In this document: piece by piece, positions 1-13,000 of the stretch | Position numbering within the stretch: position 1 is the first letter of the stretch | Layout: each line of letters starts with the position of its first letter | Assembly: GCA_025345505.1 (NCBI GenBank) | Contig: JANVCC010000014.1 | Location: forward strand, 526,559 to 590,558 | Origin: Todiramphus chloris collaris | Taxonomy: Eukaryota; Chordata; Aves; Coraciiformes; Alcedinidae | Direction: 5' to 3' | Length of the DNA: 64,000 bases | Notes under the pieces: generated by a model | What the model was told of the DNA's origin: nothing | The model's input: the letters and a program-made list of their open reading frames with translations, nothing else | Databases searched by the model: none | Position numbers and translations under genes: made by a program

Positions 1-1130
1 TATGTTTTTTTATGTGGAGGTACTAGGCTGAGTAACTGATGGATAACTTCTGGATGTCATTGAAGTAATAAAGCTCTTAGTTAATAATGATATTTGAGAA
101 CACTTCAGCTGAAATCAAGTAGTAACAGCAGTGATAAATTGCAAGACTGCACTCACTATCAGCTTGAAAATAACCAGCTCTGTTAGCATTAGGGAAATCC
201 ACAGTTGCCTTCAGTGATTCTTTGGCTGCGGAGACTGTTGAGAGTAACGTAGTATCATCATATATATTCAATGCCCCTTGTCTGTGCACAGACTAATCAA
301 TCCATAAAATTAGTATTTAAAGATTACTTTGGGGTTATATGAGCTAGAATTTATATAGTGGGGAGACATTAGTGCAAGAACTAAGAGCAACCTGGAAATT
401 AAAAATGAGTGTTTTGTTGAGAAGCAGGTTTTTGAAGTCAAGCACCATTTTCTTCAGGTTACTTGAACTCTTTAGGTAAGAATCTTAAAATTAGCTTTAA
501 TTGAACTCCTTTAGATAGCCTAGAAAAAGATGTCTCAAAGTGCCTTCTGGGGAAGATACTATGGAGTTTGTATTAAGATTGTTGCTGTGATCCTGTTTAC
601 TGTGAACAGTTGAATTTTAGCTGTCTGTTATGGGGAGTCCCATAACTTGTGTTTTTTAAGATTTTATTTTTCTTCCATTTAAGGTATACAATCATGATTA
701 TATTGCTCTTTGCTTGTTTAGAGAAATACGTGCTCTATTCTTACTTTGCCTTCTAAATACCATCTCTGTCTCAGCAAAATGTATGAGCTTTCAAATACCT
801 GTGTTTTCTCCCCATGTATTTACGCACTAATTAATCTTCTACTGTCTTGTTCGTGATTGAGTTCTTTTCTGTCAAAATGAAACATCTTTTTCCAGTCTTC
901 AATTATGTGTGGTTTTCTGCCTGCTCTCTAGTCCTTAAAATTCCTTTTGAAAACAGTCCATTTTGCTCAGTATTCAGTTTGATCCCATGAGTACTTGTGT
1001 CTTTGAGGTAAAATCATCTCACTAGTCCCTCTTCTGTAAAGAAATATAAGGATTATTGAGTTATTTTTTTCCTCCAACATCACACTGGTGGATGTACTCA
1101 GTCTGTTGCTTACACTAAGCTTAACTTATT
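1..1130. other. Upstream non-coding sequence
   Basis: AT-rich sequence with no recognisable coding exon, RNA gene or dispersed repeat. The short open frames here have no family resemblance. It lies 5' of the first sulfatase gene and may be intron, 5' flank or intergenic DNA. Confidence 0.5.
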
Positions 1131-1135
1131 TTCAG

Positions 1136-1201
1136 GATCACTGCCTACCAGGAGATGATTGCACTACTACCTTGCACAGCTACTGCTGCCATTCTATTCA
1201 G
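1136..1201 (+). CDS. ARSD: Candidate start exon of the first arylsulfatase gene
   Basis: This is a 66-nt exon-like segment, with a good acceptor (TTATTTTCAG) before it and a consensus donor (CAG then GTAAAC) after it. An ATG at 1155 opens 15 codons plus two bases (AG). Joined to the first certain exon at 6917, which begins with G, this gives an Arg codon and stays in frame, adding MIALLPCTATAAILFR to the N-terminus. The predicted protein would then be 596 residues, close to the 589-593 I recall for human ARSL and ARSD. The second sulfatase gene needs an upstream exon of exactly this phase, which supports the idea. The implied intron of 5.7 kb contains a CR1 element. Without transcript data this is only plausible: a phase match alone occurs by chance one time in three. 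Confidence 0.4.
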
Positions 1202-1549
1202 GTAAACAGATTTCTGGCTCCTCCGTGCATGTATTTGTTTCTACTTGGCAGAATTAAAATTGTGTTTGAATTGACCCACCTTTTTTTCCCAAGCAACCCT
1301 GGATTCAAAGAATCACTTTTCCTGATGCTTCATTTGCTTTAAGTCTTTGTTGTTCCCTTCCTTATCCCCACATAGAAAATTAAACTCTAATTAAAATGTC
1401 ATCATTGCTCTCTACCCTCCCCTTCCTCTTTTTTTTAATTCTTCCTTGATGGTGACTCCCACACGTTCTAAAGTTGTGTCTCCCTTTATACAAGCCCTTA
1501 GAGAATCAGTCTGAGGTGCCAGGCTCTTATGCAGATATAACCTTGCTGT

Positions 1550-4500
1550 GAAATCACAGAATGCCTTTGGTTGTAAGAGACCTTCAAGATCACCTAGTCC
1601 AACCTTCGACCCAACACTGCAAGCTCACCTCTAAACCACATCCCTAAGCACCAGGTCCACATGCCATCTAAATGCCTCCAGGGATGGAAACTCCACCACT
1701 ACCCTGGGCAGACCATTCCAATGTTTAATAACCCTTTCAGTGAAGAAATGTTTCCTAATATCCAGCCTAAACCTCCCCTGGCTCAGCTTGCATCTGTTCC
1801 CTCTGGTCCTGTCATACGTCACCAGGGAGAAGAGACTGTCCCCCTCCTCATTCTAACCTCCTTCCAGGTGGTTGTAGAGAGCAAGAAGCTCTCCCTTTAG
1901 CCTCCTCTTCTCCAGACTAAACAACCTCAGTTCCCTCAGCCTCTCCTCATAGGATTTGTGCTCTAGGCCCTTCATGAGCTTCACTGCCCCTTTCTGGAGA
2001 CACTCCAGCACTTCTATGCCCTTCTTGCTGTAAGGGGCCCAGAACTGAACACAATATTCAAAGTGTGTCCTCACCAGGGCCAGTGTGACAATCAGCTCCC
2101 TATTCCTGCTGGTCACAGTTTTACTAACACAAGCCAGGATGCCATTGACCTTCTTGGCCACCTGCACGCACTGCTGACTCATATTTAGTTGACTTGATTG
2201 ATACCCCCAGGTCCTTTTCCAACTTGCAGCTTTCCAGCCACATCTGTCTTCTACAGTCTGCTAAGTCTGTATCTTACCATGGGGTTGTTATGACCCAAGT
2301 GCTGGACCTGGCACTGGGCTTTGTTGAACCCTGTGCAATTAACCTTGGCCCACTGATCTAACCTGTCTAGGTCCCACTGGAAAGCTTCCCTACCCTCCAG
2401 CAGATCAACACACCCATCTAGCTTGGTGTCATCTGCAGATTTACTGAAGGTACACTCAACCCCCTCATCCAGATCATTAATAAAGATATTGAAGAGAACA
2501 GGCCCCAGTACTGAACCCTGGGGAACACCACTTGTGACCAGATGCCAGCCAGATTTAGTTCTGTTCACTACCACTCTTTTGGCCCTGCCATCCAGCCTCT
2601 TTTTTATCCAGTGCAGTGCCATAAGTTTCTGAAGGAGAATGCTGTGGGAGACAGTATCAAAGACTTTATACTAAAGTCCAGGTAGACAATGTCCACAGTT
2701 CTTCCCTCATCCATTAGGTGGGTCACCTTGTTGTAGAAGGAGATCAGGTTCGTCAGGCAAGACCTGCCTTTCGTAAATCCATGCTGACTGGGCCTGATCA
2801 CCTGGTTGTCTTGTATGTGCCATGTGATGGCACTCAAGATAACCTGCTCCATAACCTTCCCTAGCACTGAGGGCAGATTGACAGGTCTGTAGTTCCCAGG
2901 ATCATCCTTTTGGTCCTTCTTGTAGATGGGTGTCACATTTGCTAGCTTCCAGTCAACTGGGACCTCCCTGGTTATCCAGGAATGTTGATAAATAATGGAG
3001 AGTGGCTTGGTGAGCACTTCTGCCAGCTCCTTTAGTACCCTTGGGTGGATCCCATCTGGTCCCATAGGCTTGTGCACATCTATGTGGCACAACATGTCAC
3101 TGATCATTTCCTCCTGGACTACAGGGGCTGCATTCTGCTCCCCATTCCCATCATCCAATACAGGAAGCTGCACCCTCAGGTAGCAACTGGCATTGCTGAC
3201 AAAAACTGAGGCAAAGTGGGCACTCATCAGCTCAGCCTTCTCCTTGTGCTTGGTCACAAGGTTCCCTCCTGCATCCAGTAGAGGATAGGGATTCTCCTTA
3301 GTTCTTCTTTTACTGTTAACTTGTAGAAACACTTTTTATTATCTTTAATGATGCTGGCCAGATTAAGTTCTAGCTGAGCTTTGGCCGTTCTAATTTTCCC
3401 CCTACATAATCTTGCAAAAACCTTGTACTCTTCCTGGGTTGTCTGCCCCTTCTTCCGTAGCTAGTAGACTTTCCTTTTCTTCCCGTGTTCTGCCCAAAGC
3501 TCTCTGTTTAGCCAGGCTGGTCTTCTACCACACCAGCTTGTTTTATGGTACACAGGGACAGCTAGTTCCTGTACCTGGAGGATCTCCCTCTTGAGGAATG
3601 TCTGCCTTCCTGGACAAATTTGTCCCCGAGGGCTACCTCCCAAGGGATGCCTTCGAACAATCTCCTAAGCATGTCAAAGTCTGCCTTCTGGAAGTCCAAG
3701 GAGATAGTTCTATTGACCTCCCTCCTTACTTCCCTAAGAATTGAAAACTCCACCATCTCATTGTCACTTTTCCCAAGACGGCCACCAACCTTCACATCTC
3801 CCACTAGTCCTTCTCTGTTCACAAACAGCAGGTTTAGTAGGGAACCTTCCCTTACTGGCTCAGTCACCAGTTGTGATAGGAAGTTATCTTCCACACACTC
3901 CAAGAATCTCCGGGACTACTTCCTGCCTGCTGTATTGTGTCCCCCACAAGAACAAGGACTAGTAATTCAGAGACCTTACCCAGCCACCTGTAGAACACTT
4001 CATCAACCTCTTCATCCTGACTATATATATATATACACTATGGACTATAACAGACCTCTACCATGACATCTGCCTTGTTAGCCTTTGCCCTGATTCTTAC
4101 CCATAAGCTTTCAACACTATCATCACCATCCTCATCATTCTCAAAACAGTTGAGACCTTCCCTAACATACAGGCTCACACCACTGCCTCTCCTTCTGTGC
4201 CTGTCTCTTCTGAAGAGCATATAGCCATCCAACACAGCGCTCCAGTTATGGGATTCATCCCACCATGTTTCAGTAAGGGCAATCACAACAGTTTTCCTGC
4301 TAGACAGTAGCTTCAAGCTCTTCCTGCTTATTGCCCGTGCTGTGTGCATTGGCATAGATACATTTTAATTGGTGCACCTTTTTGCATGGGAAGGGTCTAG
4401 TCCTTACTTGATCATTCTCAGGTGCTACCATGAGTCCTGACTCATCAATAGCCCTAGCATCTTCCCTATCACACTGTCCCCTATGACCCCTGAGATAGCA

Positions 4501-4700
4501 GTGGAGCTGACACACTGACCCACAAACGTCCCAGGCTTGTCTCCAGCAAGCCTGTTTTTTCCCCTTTCCCCCTTTGAATCTAGTTTAAAGCTCTGTCAAG
4601 AAGCTCGGCCACCTCCTGTGATAAAATCCTTCTCCCTCTTTGGGACAGCTGTACCCCATCTGCCTCCAGATCTTGAAGGAGGAGCAGATTTTTTTGAACA
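1550..4700 (-). mobile_element. Long, decayed CR1 LINE (non-LTR retrotransposon)
   Basis: A 5'-truncated CR1 copy lies on the minus strand, with its 3' end near 1550. Reading down the minus strand, 4690-4580 resembles the end of CR1 ORF1 (motif LSQRGRRILSQEVAELLDRALN region, partly altered). 4400-4040 holds the start of ORF2 with the AP-endonuclease motif ALTETWWDES. 3330-2610 holds the N-terminal reverse transcriptase (NYRPVNLPSVLGKVMEQVIL region). 2622-2251 holds the RT core ([20 protein letters not shown]). 2180-1630 holds the C-terminal domain. The frame is broken several times, and the catalytic box reads S-A-D-D where F/Y-A-D-D is normal, so the copy is inactive. A short TA microsatellite sits inside it near 4020-4036. 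Confidence 0.93.
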
Positions 4701-4740
4701 GAAGAATGCCATAATCTCATAATGCTGTTGGTCTGCACTG

Positions 4741-6900
4741 AGCACAACAGTTTCACCTTAGAAAGTAATTCTAAGGCAAGTACACACACCAAATTTTATA
4801 GTCCAGTAGGGATTTTTTTTGAACATCTGATTGCCTATGCCAGTGCTTTCTAACCTCTCCTCAGAAGATGATTGTCAATAAAGCTCTGGGAGCTCAGCTG
4901 TGGTGTAAGTCTATATAAAGTCTTGTAAATAAAATTCACAAAAATAATGACCTGTGTTTCCCTGGTGTTTTGCACTTACTTGATTCTTTAAGTAGATGTT
5001 GTAAAATCACTTAGCAATATTAGCTGCCAAATGAATTTTAGTACCATCTTCGTTACATACTTGTATAATGTCTTTGTATTTTTAAACTATGAGATCTGTC
5101 TCCCAAGTGGAAGTCTCTGGCTCTTCCTTTAACACTATCATTTCCAGAAGTAGCTTTCAAGGTAATACTGAAAAGGTTTATATATGTATATAAGTATGTA
5201 TCTATATGCATGTTTTATATTCTACTTTCTTTCATCCCTATTGCTTTCAAGATTTATCAGTGTTTACTAAATAAATATTCTTGCAACTCTTCCTCCATGT
5301 GTTGCTGAAAGGTGATCACTTTGAGCTCATCCTTACTTTATAATATACAGTAATGTTACATAACAGCTTAGCATAGGGGCTTGGAACTGTAAGCAGTATG
5401 TTACCCAAGATGGAATTTATCCTTGACACTATCTTAATCCACAAGCAGGATTACCACAGGCATCAGGTACTTAACGCCTCAAGAAAACAAAATGTTAGGA
5501 TGGGGCTGCAGACATCAGTAAAAGCAGATTTCATAATTTATTCAATTTTTTTTAATTACTATTTTCCTTTTTTTAATGTAACAAAAGTGGGAGCAGTACT
5601 GTTGTCCCCTGCTTGGAAAGAATTCCTGAGTGACTGAAATGGGCCGTTGGGGGCTGCTTATTTCCAGGGTCCTTTAGAGATCTTTCCCCCGCAACTCTAA
5701 CTGAATGTATAAGCACTCTGAAAGAATTCATTATACCAGTATAATGCCCTGTAAATCTTACGAGATAAAACATTAGCAAATAGAAAATTCTCCTTTCCTT
5801 AAAATGAGCAGTCCAAGTACAGAGATGGAAATTGCCCACAGTGCTTCTGAAGTAAGGTTTCACCACAGCTGTGTAAATCACTGTTGTAACTTAGTAGTAG
5901 AATATACAAAAAAAAACCCCGCTGGAACTTTGCTCTTGGATCATTAAATTGCTGTAGCTACTGGTTACTTATTTACAACTGGGATTTCAGTCATGTTTAC
6001 AGGAAATCCTGTGTGTTGTTTTTGCCCATTAGAGGTGACATTTACTTGTTTGTTCATAAACATATCTTGGTGTGAAGATCTTTTGTACAAAAACTTCAAA
6101 TCCTAGAATGATTTGCAGGGGCTTTATCAGTCTGAGAGTTGCTGCTGCTCAATGTCCAGCAGCATTGGTACATATTGCAATGGTAATTCTATCCAAGTGT
6201 AAAATCAATCCAGGATTAGGTTTTGGGGCTACAAATCTGCAATACTTACTTGGAGAAATGTGTAGCTTCAAACTTTCTAGGCATATTTATATCAAAAGTC
6301 CATGTGTAAAAATAAGTACTGTTTTTTTGCAGAAATTTAATATAGTTTTTGTTGGCATGGGGACCAGCTGGCATCTTAGACTGGCAGTAGAATAGATGGC
6401 TTCAACTTCAAGTTTTTCTTCAGTTGGAGGGGAGAGTTTATTTAGGTTTTTCCAGTTTCCTTCCAAATGTAATTAAAACTGCTTTATTCAGTGGAGACAA
6501 GATACTCAGAAAATTCCAGGGTGACTGGAACACAACCTGAATTCTCATAGAATGTATGAAAATTAGAAACACTGGTTTTTCTTATATCTTTGAAGTTTTT
6601 GATACATTTTAAAATCTATGCAACTGACTCAAGATAAGATTCCTGTGCCAAATGAGTAAGATGGCAACCTTCACTTCTGTCCTTGCTTCTTGGCCTGTAG
6701 GAAGGCTACTGCAGTCTCTGACTACAGTCATGTAGGTGGTAAAGATCAAAGAAATGGAACCTGTAAGATCTGTCCTTCTTCCCACTGAAAGCTGGGCTGG
6801 GAAACAAAGTTTCCACAGTTTTGTGTTTCATGTTTGAGCTCTGCTGCCCGAGGTCTCCTGTCACTCTCCAACCCTTACAAGTCGTATATGTAAAAAGTTG
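4741..6900. other. Non-coding sequence before the first certain sulfatase exon
   Basis: AT-rich sequence with no recognisable coding exon or dispersed repeat. If the start exon at 1136-1201 is real, this is the 3' part of intron 1; otherwise it is the promoter-proximal region. I see no convincing core promoter motif. Confidence 0.5.
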
Positions 6901-6916
6901 TTTTGTTGTGTTTCAG

Positions 6917-7066
6917 GATGTACCTCCTAATGGCACTGACTTCATGTTTATTCTGGAACACATTTGGCTTGAGTGCAACTATGGACTCTAAACCAAATAT
7001 ACTTCTGTTTCTGGCTGATGATCTTGGCATTGGAGATATAGGTTGTTATGGGAACAATACCATAAG
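6917..7066 (+). CDS. ARSD: Sulfatase 1, exon 1 (signal sequence, Asp-Asp)
   Basis: The acceptor TTTCAG lies before 6917 and the donor GTAAAT after 7066. The first base completes an upstream codon or precedes the ATG at 6918. The exon encodes a hydrophobic leader, then [20 protein letters not shown], which carries the paired Asp metal ligands typical of sulfatases. It ends two bases into an Arg codon. The homologous exon of the second gene starts in the same phase but has no in-frame ATG, so the ATG here may not be the true start. Confidence 0.9.
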
Positions 7067-10000
7067 GTAAATGATCTCTCAGCACAATGTGTTTAACACT
7101 ATAGGATACTTACGTTTGTAATTTCACCTAATTATAAAATAAGTGAAGGTTCTTCATATCTTAATCCAAGGCTCTAGTAATTGTGTATTTAAGTACTTGT
7201 ATATATGCATGTAGGATTGGGGCCTAAGTAAGCAGTGTGTAGTGAAATTAAAAAAAAACCCCAAAACTGTATTTTCGTTATGTTTTTTTAAGTTCTTTCT
7301 GGGAATTCCTTCTCCACATGCTAACTCTCCAGCCAGTTGTTTTAGTATTACAGTTACTGTTTTTTATCCTCCTCATGCATGAATTTCTTCATTCCTTTTC
7401 ATGTATAGTTAAGCCTTACTCTGTCAATCCAGTGCTTTGCCATAATTCCTCATCCACTTGCTTGCCATGTCCTGCAAAACACTCTGATCCAGACCCATGT
7501 TGACTGACCCACGTAATTTATTATGTGATTATGTGCCTTCAAAACTAGTGAATACATTCCTTCAAAATTAAAAAGACAGAGGAGAACTGGATGGACATTG
7601 TGTGCACATCTTACAATCCTCAACTCATGTCCTCGAAGTGGAGCACAGACATTTTTTTGGCATGCTCTGGATGCATCTCCCGCACATGATGTTGAGGTTG
7701 TACAGAGAAATGCAAATATGCTTTTGGAACTTTATTGTCCTCCTCTGATGGTAGTGAAGGCAGTGAGGAGGCCTCTTTCCTTGTGGTGTTGTAGTCCATT
7801 ATTCTGAGAGAGCTAGGCTCCCATAGAAATGTAACTATGTAAAGATATCACTAGATTATGAAATAAATAGCCCATGTTAAAAACATGGGCAGGAAGTCTT
7901 GGTTCAGACACCCCTGGGAGATTCTCTCAAATTTTGAAATTCAGGGTCTAAATGTGCTAGCAAAAGTGATCTGTTGGAAGTATTGGAATAGAAAAATACT
8001 AGCCTTTCTTAGATAATTCTTTCCATTTGAGTTTTATTTTCAAACTAAACAGTACCAACAATGCCTAGGTTTCTCTTCAGTGTTGCCAACAGCACTCTAT
8101 GACCGTGTCCTAAGAAGGGATTCCCTAGTGGCTACAACTCACTGTATCAAACTTGTTACAAGAGCAGTCTTGGAGTATGTAAAGAAGATATTTAGATTGT
8201 TTTTAACTTTTTTTTTTTTTTTAGGAAATGTTCAAAACTCTAGTTCTTAATCGCAATTTATTAAAATAAGTTTCAAATTACCTTTCTTCTGTTAAACTTG
8301 AAAATGTTTTTTAGGACCCCAAACATTGACCGCCTGGCAAGAGAAGGAGTGAAACTTACTCAGCACATTGCTGCAGCTCCTCTGTGCACTCCAAGCAGAG
8401 CAGCTTTCCTCACTGGCAGATACCCCATTAGATCAGGTTGGGACCATTTTGAATTGCAGATTTCTGTGGATGTTACTGATGTACTGTAATATCTGATAAA
8501 TACTGGAACAGGAGAATTCAGCTATTTTCTCAAGCTGAGATAGAAAATACACTGCTAAAGGCTCAGACTTTCTGTAAGTAGCTTCTGAATGGGAACTGCC
8601 TCACCAGCTGACAGAGCTTTAGTCTGACTTTATAGACTAAAGTCTAGTGGCAGACCTATATGATGAAAATAGGTATGGAGAAATGTCAACAGCAGTGATA
8701 CCTGTCACTTCTTTAGTGCAGTGCATTGCATCCTGGTGCAAACTGATGGAATTCCTCTTGATGGTTGAAACAGGGCTCCCAAGAGAAGTGGGCAAGCTCA
8801 TTGTCAACACAATGCAGAAAGTCACAAAACTGGTGAAAATCAAGTGTTGTGTCCATTCCCCACCTACCTAAGGCACCTTTTGGAGGACTTCATAGAAATC
8901 CATCTCTCAGCAGGCATAATATAGGAAAATTAGATGCCTACTTCAAGAGCTAAGTGCAAAATCAGTGTGTGTGTTGGGTGAACNNNNNNNNNNGGCAGAA
9001 TATAAAACCTACTATATACTGTCACCATTAATTTAGTCTCAGTTTGATGGTAAAACTGTTGCCAAGCAGTATTTGTTTTGAAATATAACTCTTGACTACC
9101 TGAAGTACTTGAAACACGCTATTGATAATGTGATTTGACTGCCTACAAGATATGTGTGGCTTTATCTTGTGAGGAGCTCTGCTGGCTTCAGGTTGAGCTC
9201 CTGATGTCAAGATTGGCAGGAGCAGCCCAGCCTCAGCTGGCAGAGAGCAAAAGGCCTGCAGGAATGACTGGAGCTGTTTCTGTCAGGGATGGCATCCAGC
9301 AACAGGTACCGGGCACTGCAGTGGAATGCCGGATCAGGAGGGCTCCCTGCTAATGAAACAACCTTTGCCAGGCTGCTGCAGCAACAAGGTTATACCACTG
9401 GACTGATAGGTAAGGGAAAATGTTCTAGTATGACCTTGAAGAATTAATTAGTTATATGAAGGGAATTTAGGGATTGTATTTGCTCAAAGTGGTCTGTTAC
9501 TTGCAGATATGAATCCTCTCCAAAAGGCTAAGGGGGAGGAAAACCCTATTGTTTGTAAGAAGATTAAAAATACTTCAATCTAAAGAGTTTTAAGATAATG
9601 ATATTGCCTGTACAGGGCACCCGAAAGAGGAAGAATTAAAAATTGTCTCATGATTATAATGGGTGAGCATTTATTTTACTTAGCCTAAAATTTTTCAAAG
9701 GTTGGTCCACTGTGAGAGTTTTATTAATGTAGAGATTGCTCCAAACAAAACAATGTCTTTAAGTATTTAATCTGCTTTTAGGAGGAAAGAGGCAGAGAAA
9801 CAAAAGAGGATAGGGAAAGAAAGGAACAAAGTTTATACCCACAGAGGAGGTAATGAAGCACAGGCATTTTACAGATAAGGCTGTTAGGTCCCAAGAATCA
9901 TGATATGGTAGCTGTTTCCTTAGGTGAGGCCAAAATCAAAGGTGTCAAGGAAAAACTGCCCCAGGATCATTCTTTTGCCAAGTATCATTAAAATCAACTG

Positions 10001-13000
10001 GCAAAATTCTCTTTTTCCCATCTATTCACTTTTATTACTGTCAAGGGACAAGCCCTCGGTAATGGATCCCTTCACATAAATGGGTAGATAGGATAAGGGC
10101 TGTGTCCCTTAAAGCTAGGGGGGTTTGGGGCCAGCTGTGCCTAATGCATTGTCACCTCCATTTTCTAAGTAGACAACAATTTCTGTCTATTTGCTCTGTT
10201 CTGGGCAGGGATAGAGTGACAGGTTGGTTTACAGATTTTTTTCATATGGTGTAGGGCTGTGCTGTTATGTTTACATTGTCCAAAACTTTACTGGGTCTTC
10301 CCCTTATCTGCTCTATGTTAAAATGAAGTTGTGAACTGAAAATTCAGAAGGGAATTAAAAGCAGCCATCAAGTTATACTACCTTAATACCCTGATGCTCA
10401 CTGAAGAGTAATGAAGTCCCATCCTTATGTGACCCTTACAACCTCAGTAGCTGAGCATCTTGCAAATTTCTCTCTTTATCCCATGACCATTCAGGGATCA
10501 CCCGCTATGGTATGACATTCACACTGGTTTCACCCAGCGTCCTTGTGCATGAGGAGAATGCATAGATACTCTGTTGAAAAACAGTCTGACTTGCCTAATT
10601 CCCAAACAGATGTTAACAATGCTACCTTGGGCTCCTTTTGAGTTGTCCACATTAATGTTCTAATTTCTTTTATGCTTGAAAACTTTCAGGAAAGTGGCAT
10701 CAAGGTGTAAACTGTGAATCCTTCAGTGATCACTGTCACCATCCTCTCAATCATGGCTTTGACTACTTTTATGGTATGCCCTTCACACTTATAAACAACT
10801 GTCAAGAAAACAAACCTCGAGAGATGGATGTAGCTCTTCAAGCTAAGCTTTGGCTTTACAGTCAGATAATTATCATTGCTGTGCTCACTCTCACTGCTGG
10901 AAAACTGACTGGTTTGATTTCCATCCGCTGGAAGATAATTGCCTGGTTTACTTTGATGGGTGTCCTTTTCTTCATTTCTTGGTACTCCAGTTATGGCTTT
11001 GTACAATATTGGAACTGTATCCTGATGAGGAACCATGATGTCACTGAGCAGCCAATGAGGTTAGAGAGGACTGCTTCCCTCATGCTGAAGGAAGCAGTGT
11101 CATTTATCAAAAGGTAAATGATTGTCTGTAGTTTTCTTTAAAGGGGACAGGATGTTCTGGACACTTAGAATAGAATATTTTTCCCTAGTAACTATAATTT
11201 TATCATGAGAACTGCTTTGAAACTCATATCCAAGTTCTCTATTTAGAAACCCAATGCACTTAAATTTTAACTTACTGTCTCACATTGGATGCTCCAGTAA
11301 ATTAGATGGATTTTAACCAAATGATACATGACCATCTCACTATGCCCTGTAATCTGTAATTACTATATTTGCTCCAAGTTTAACCAGTAATTTTTACACT
11401 GCACTCTACAAGGCTCATTTGTGCTTTTTTTTTTTTTATAAACCCCACAAAACATCTAGATGAAGTGTGTATGAATCACAAAATTGTTTCATGTGAAAAT
11501 CTCAAAACACTTTAAATCTATTTTTGTAGATTTATAGGCTGAGAAGGAAGCCAAGTAAGGTCATTTCATTTTCTAGATTCAAGTTCTACCTTCACAGCCT
11601 TCTATAATCTGTTCATCTATTCTTTTCTTAAAGTTTGTGAAAACAAATATACTGAAAATTCTAAGTGACCATCTTAGAAAAGCCACATTAATATTAAAGT
11701 AAATATGAGACTGTATCCAGTTACATTTAATTAAAAAGGCGTTAGAGTTAGACATCTAATTCATTTAAGCACTGTGCAAATGCTATGCCTGTTTATACAC
11801 TAGAATTTTACAATAATCTGTCTGAAAAGGCTCTTTCTTGCCCATATTTCATGCAAAAATAAAACTGTAAACTGTGGTCAATGGGGATGCACTAGATGTG
11901 TATACAGTTTTGACCCAGTATCTGTGTCTGGATGAATATGAAACCTTTCAATATATTCCAAACACACCAAAAACTAGTTTGTTTGTTTGTTTGTTTTTAA
12001 GAAACAGGAATGGGCCATTCCTCCTCTTTGTTTCCTTTTTACATGTTCATACCCCCCTCTTTACCACTGCAAAATTTCTTGGGAAGAGCCGTCATGGTTT
12101 ATATGGAGACAATGTAGAAGAAATGGACTGGATGGTGGGTAAGCATTCTTCATGAAGGATTGGTTTCAGACATACCTCTGTACTTTAAAGCAGGGTAACT
12201 AATAAGGCCAAAATACCTACAGAAATCTAAGCTGTTAAAAACTTCTTATAAGGCATTGCAAAACATTATTATTATTGAAACATTGTAAGTGTGGCTTCAT
12301 CTTTTTAATTGGTTAATAGGAACTTTGCTGTCTTCTTTAAGGCAGAATTCTGGATTCACTTGACAAAGAAGGTTTGAAAAATCGTACATTCACATACTTT
12401 GCTTCTGATCACGGAGGACACTTGGAGGCTCAGGATGGATCTGCCCAGCTAGGTGGCTGGAATGGTATTTATAAAGGTAGGAAAAATACTGTGATTTTAC
12501 ACAACTGATAGAAACATAACGAATTTGCCTGTCTGAAGCTATTGAGACTGGAATGAGATGTATTTTTAGCTTGAAATATAGGTGACATACAGAGGTGCTT
12601 TAATCTTAAAGTCACCTTGTCTTTCAGTAAAGTCCAAGCACTATTACACATCTCCTTGACAAAGTTATTGTCTAGCTTGATGCCTGTATATTATTATATT
12701 ATTTGGTGTTCTCAAGTAAAGGCACTGGAAAAAATGTGAAAGTGCTCACTCTCTCGCTCTCTCTCTGTCTCTGTCTCTCTCTCCATACACCCCTCCCCCT
12801 GCCCCACTGCCTCCCACCCCAATAGGACTGTTTCCTTATTTGCTTGTTTCTTTTTCTCACTTTGTTCCAGAAATCATTGCTGCTCAACTAATCAGTACAT
12901 GGTATGTTGATTCATCTCACTGCAGGTGGAAAAGGCATGGGAGGCTGGGAAGGAGGAATCCGTGTGCCAGGAGTATTTAGGTGGCCAGGAGTGTTACCTG

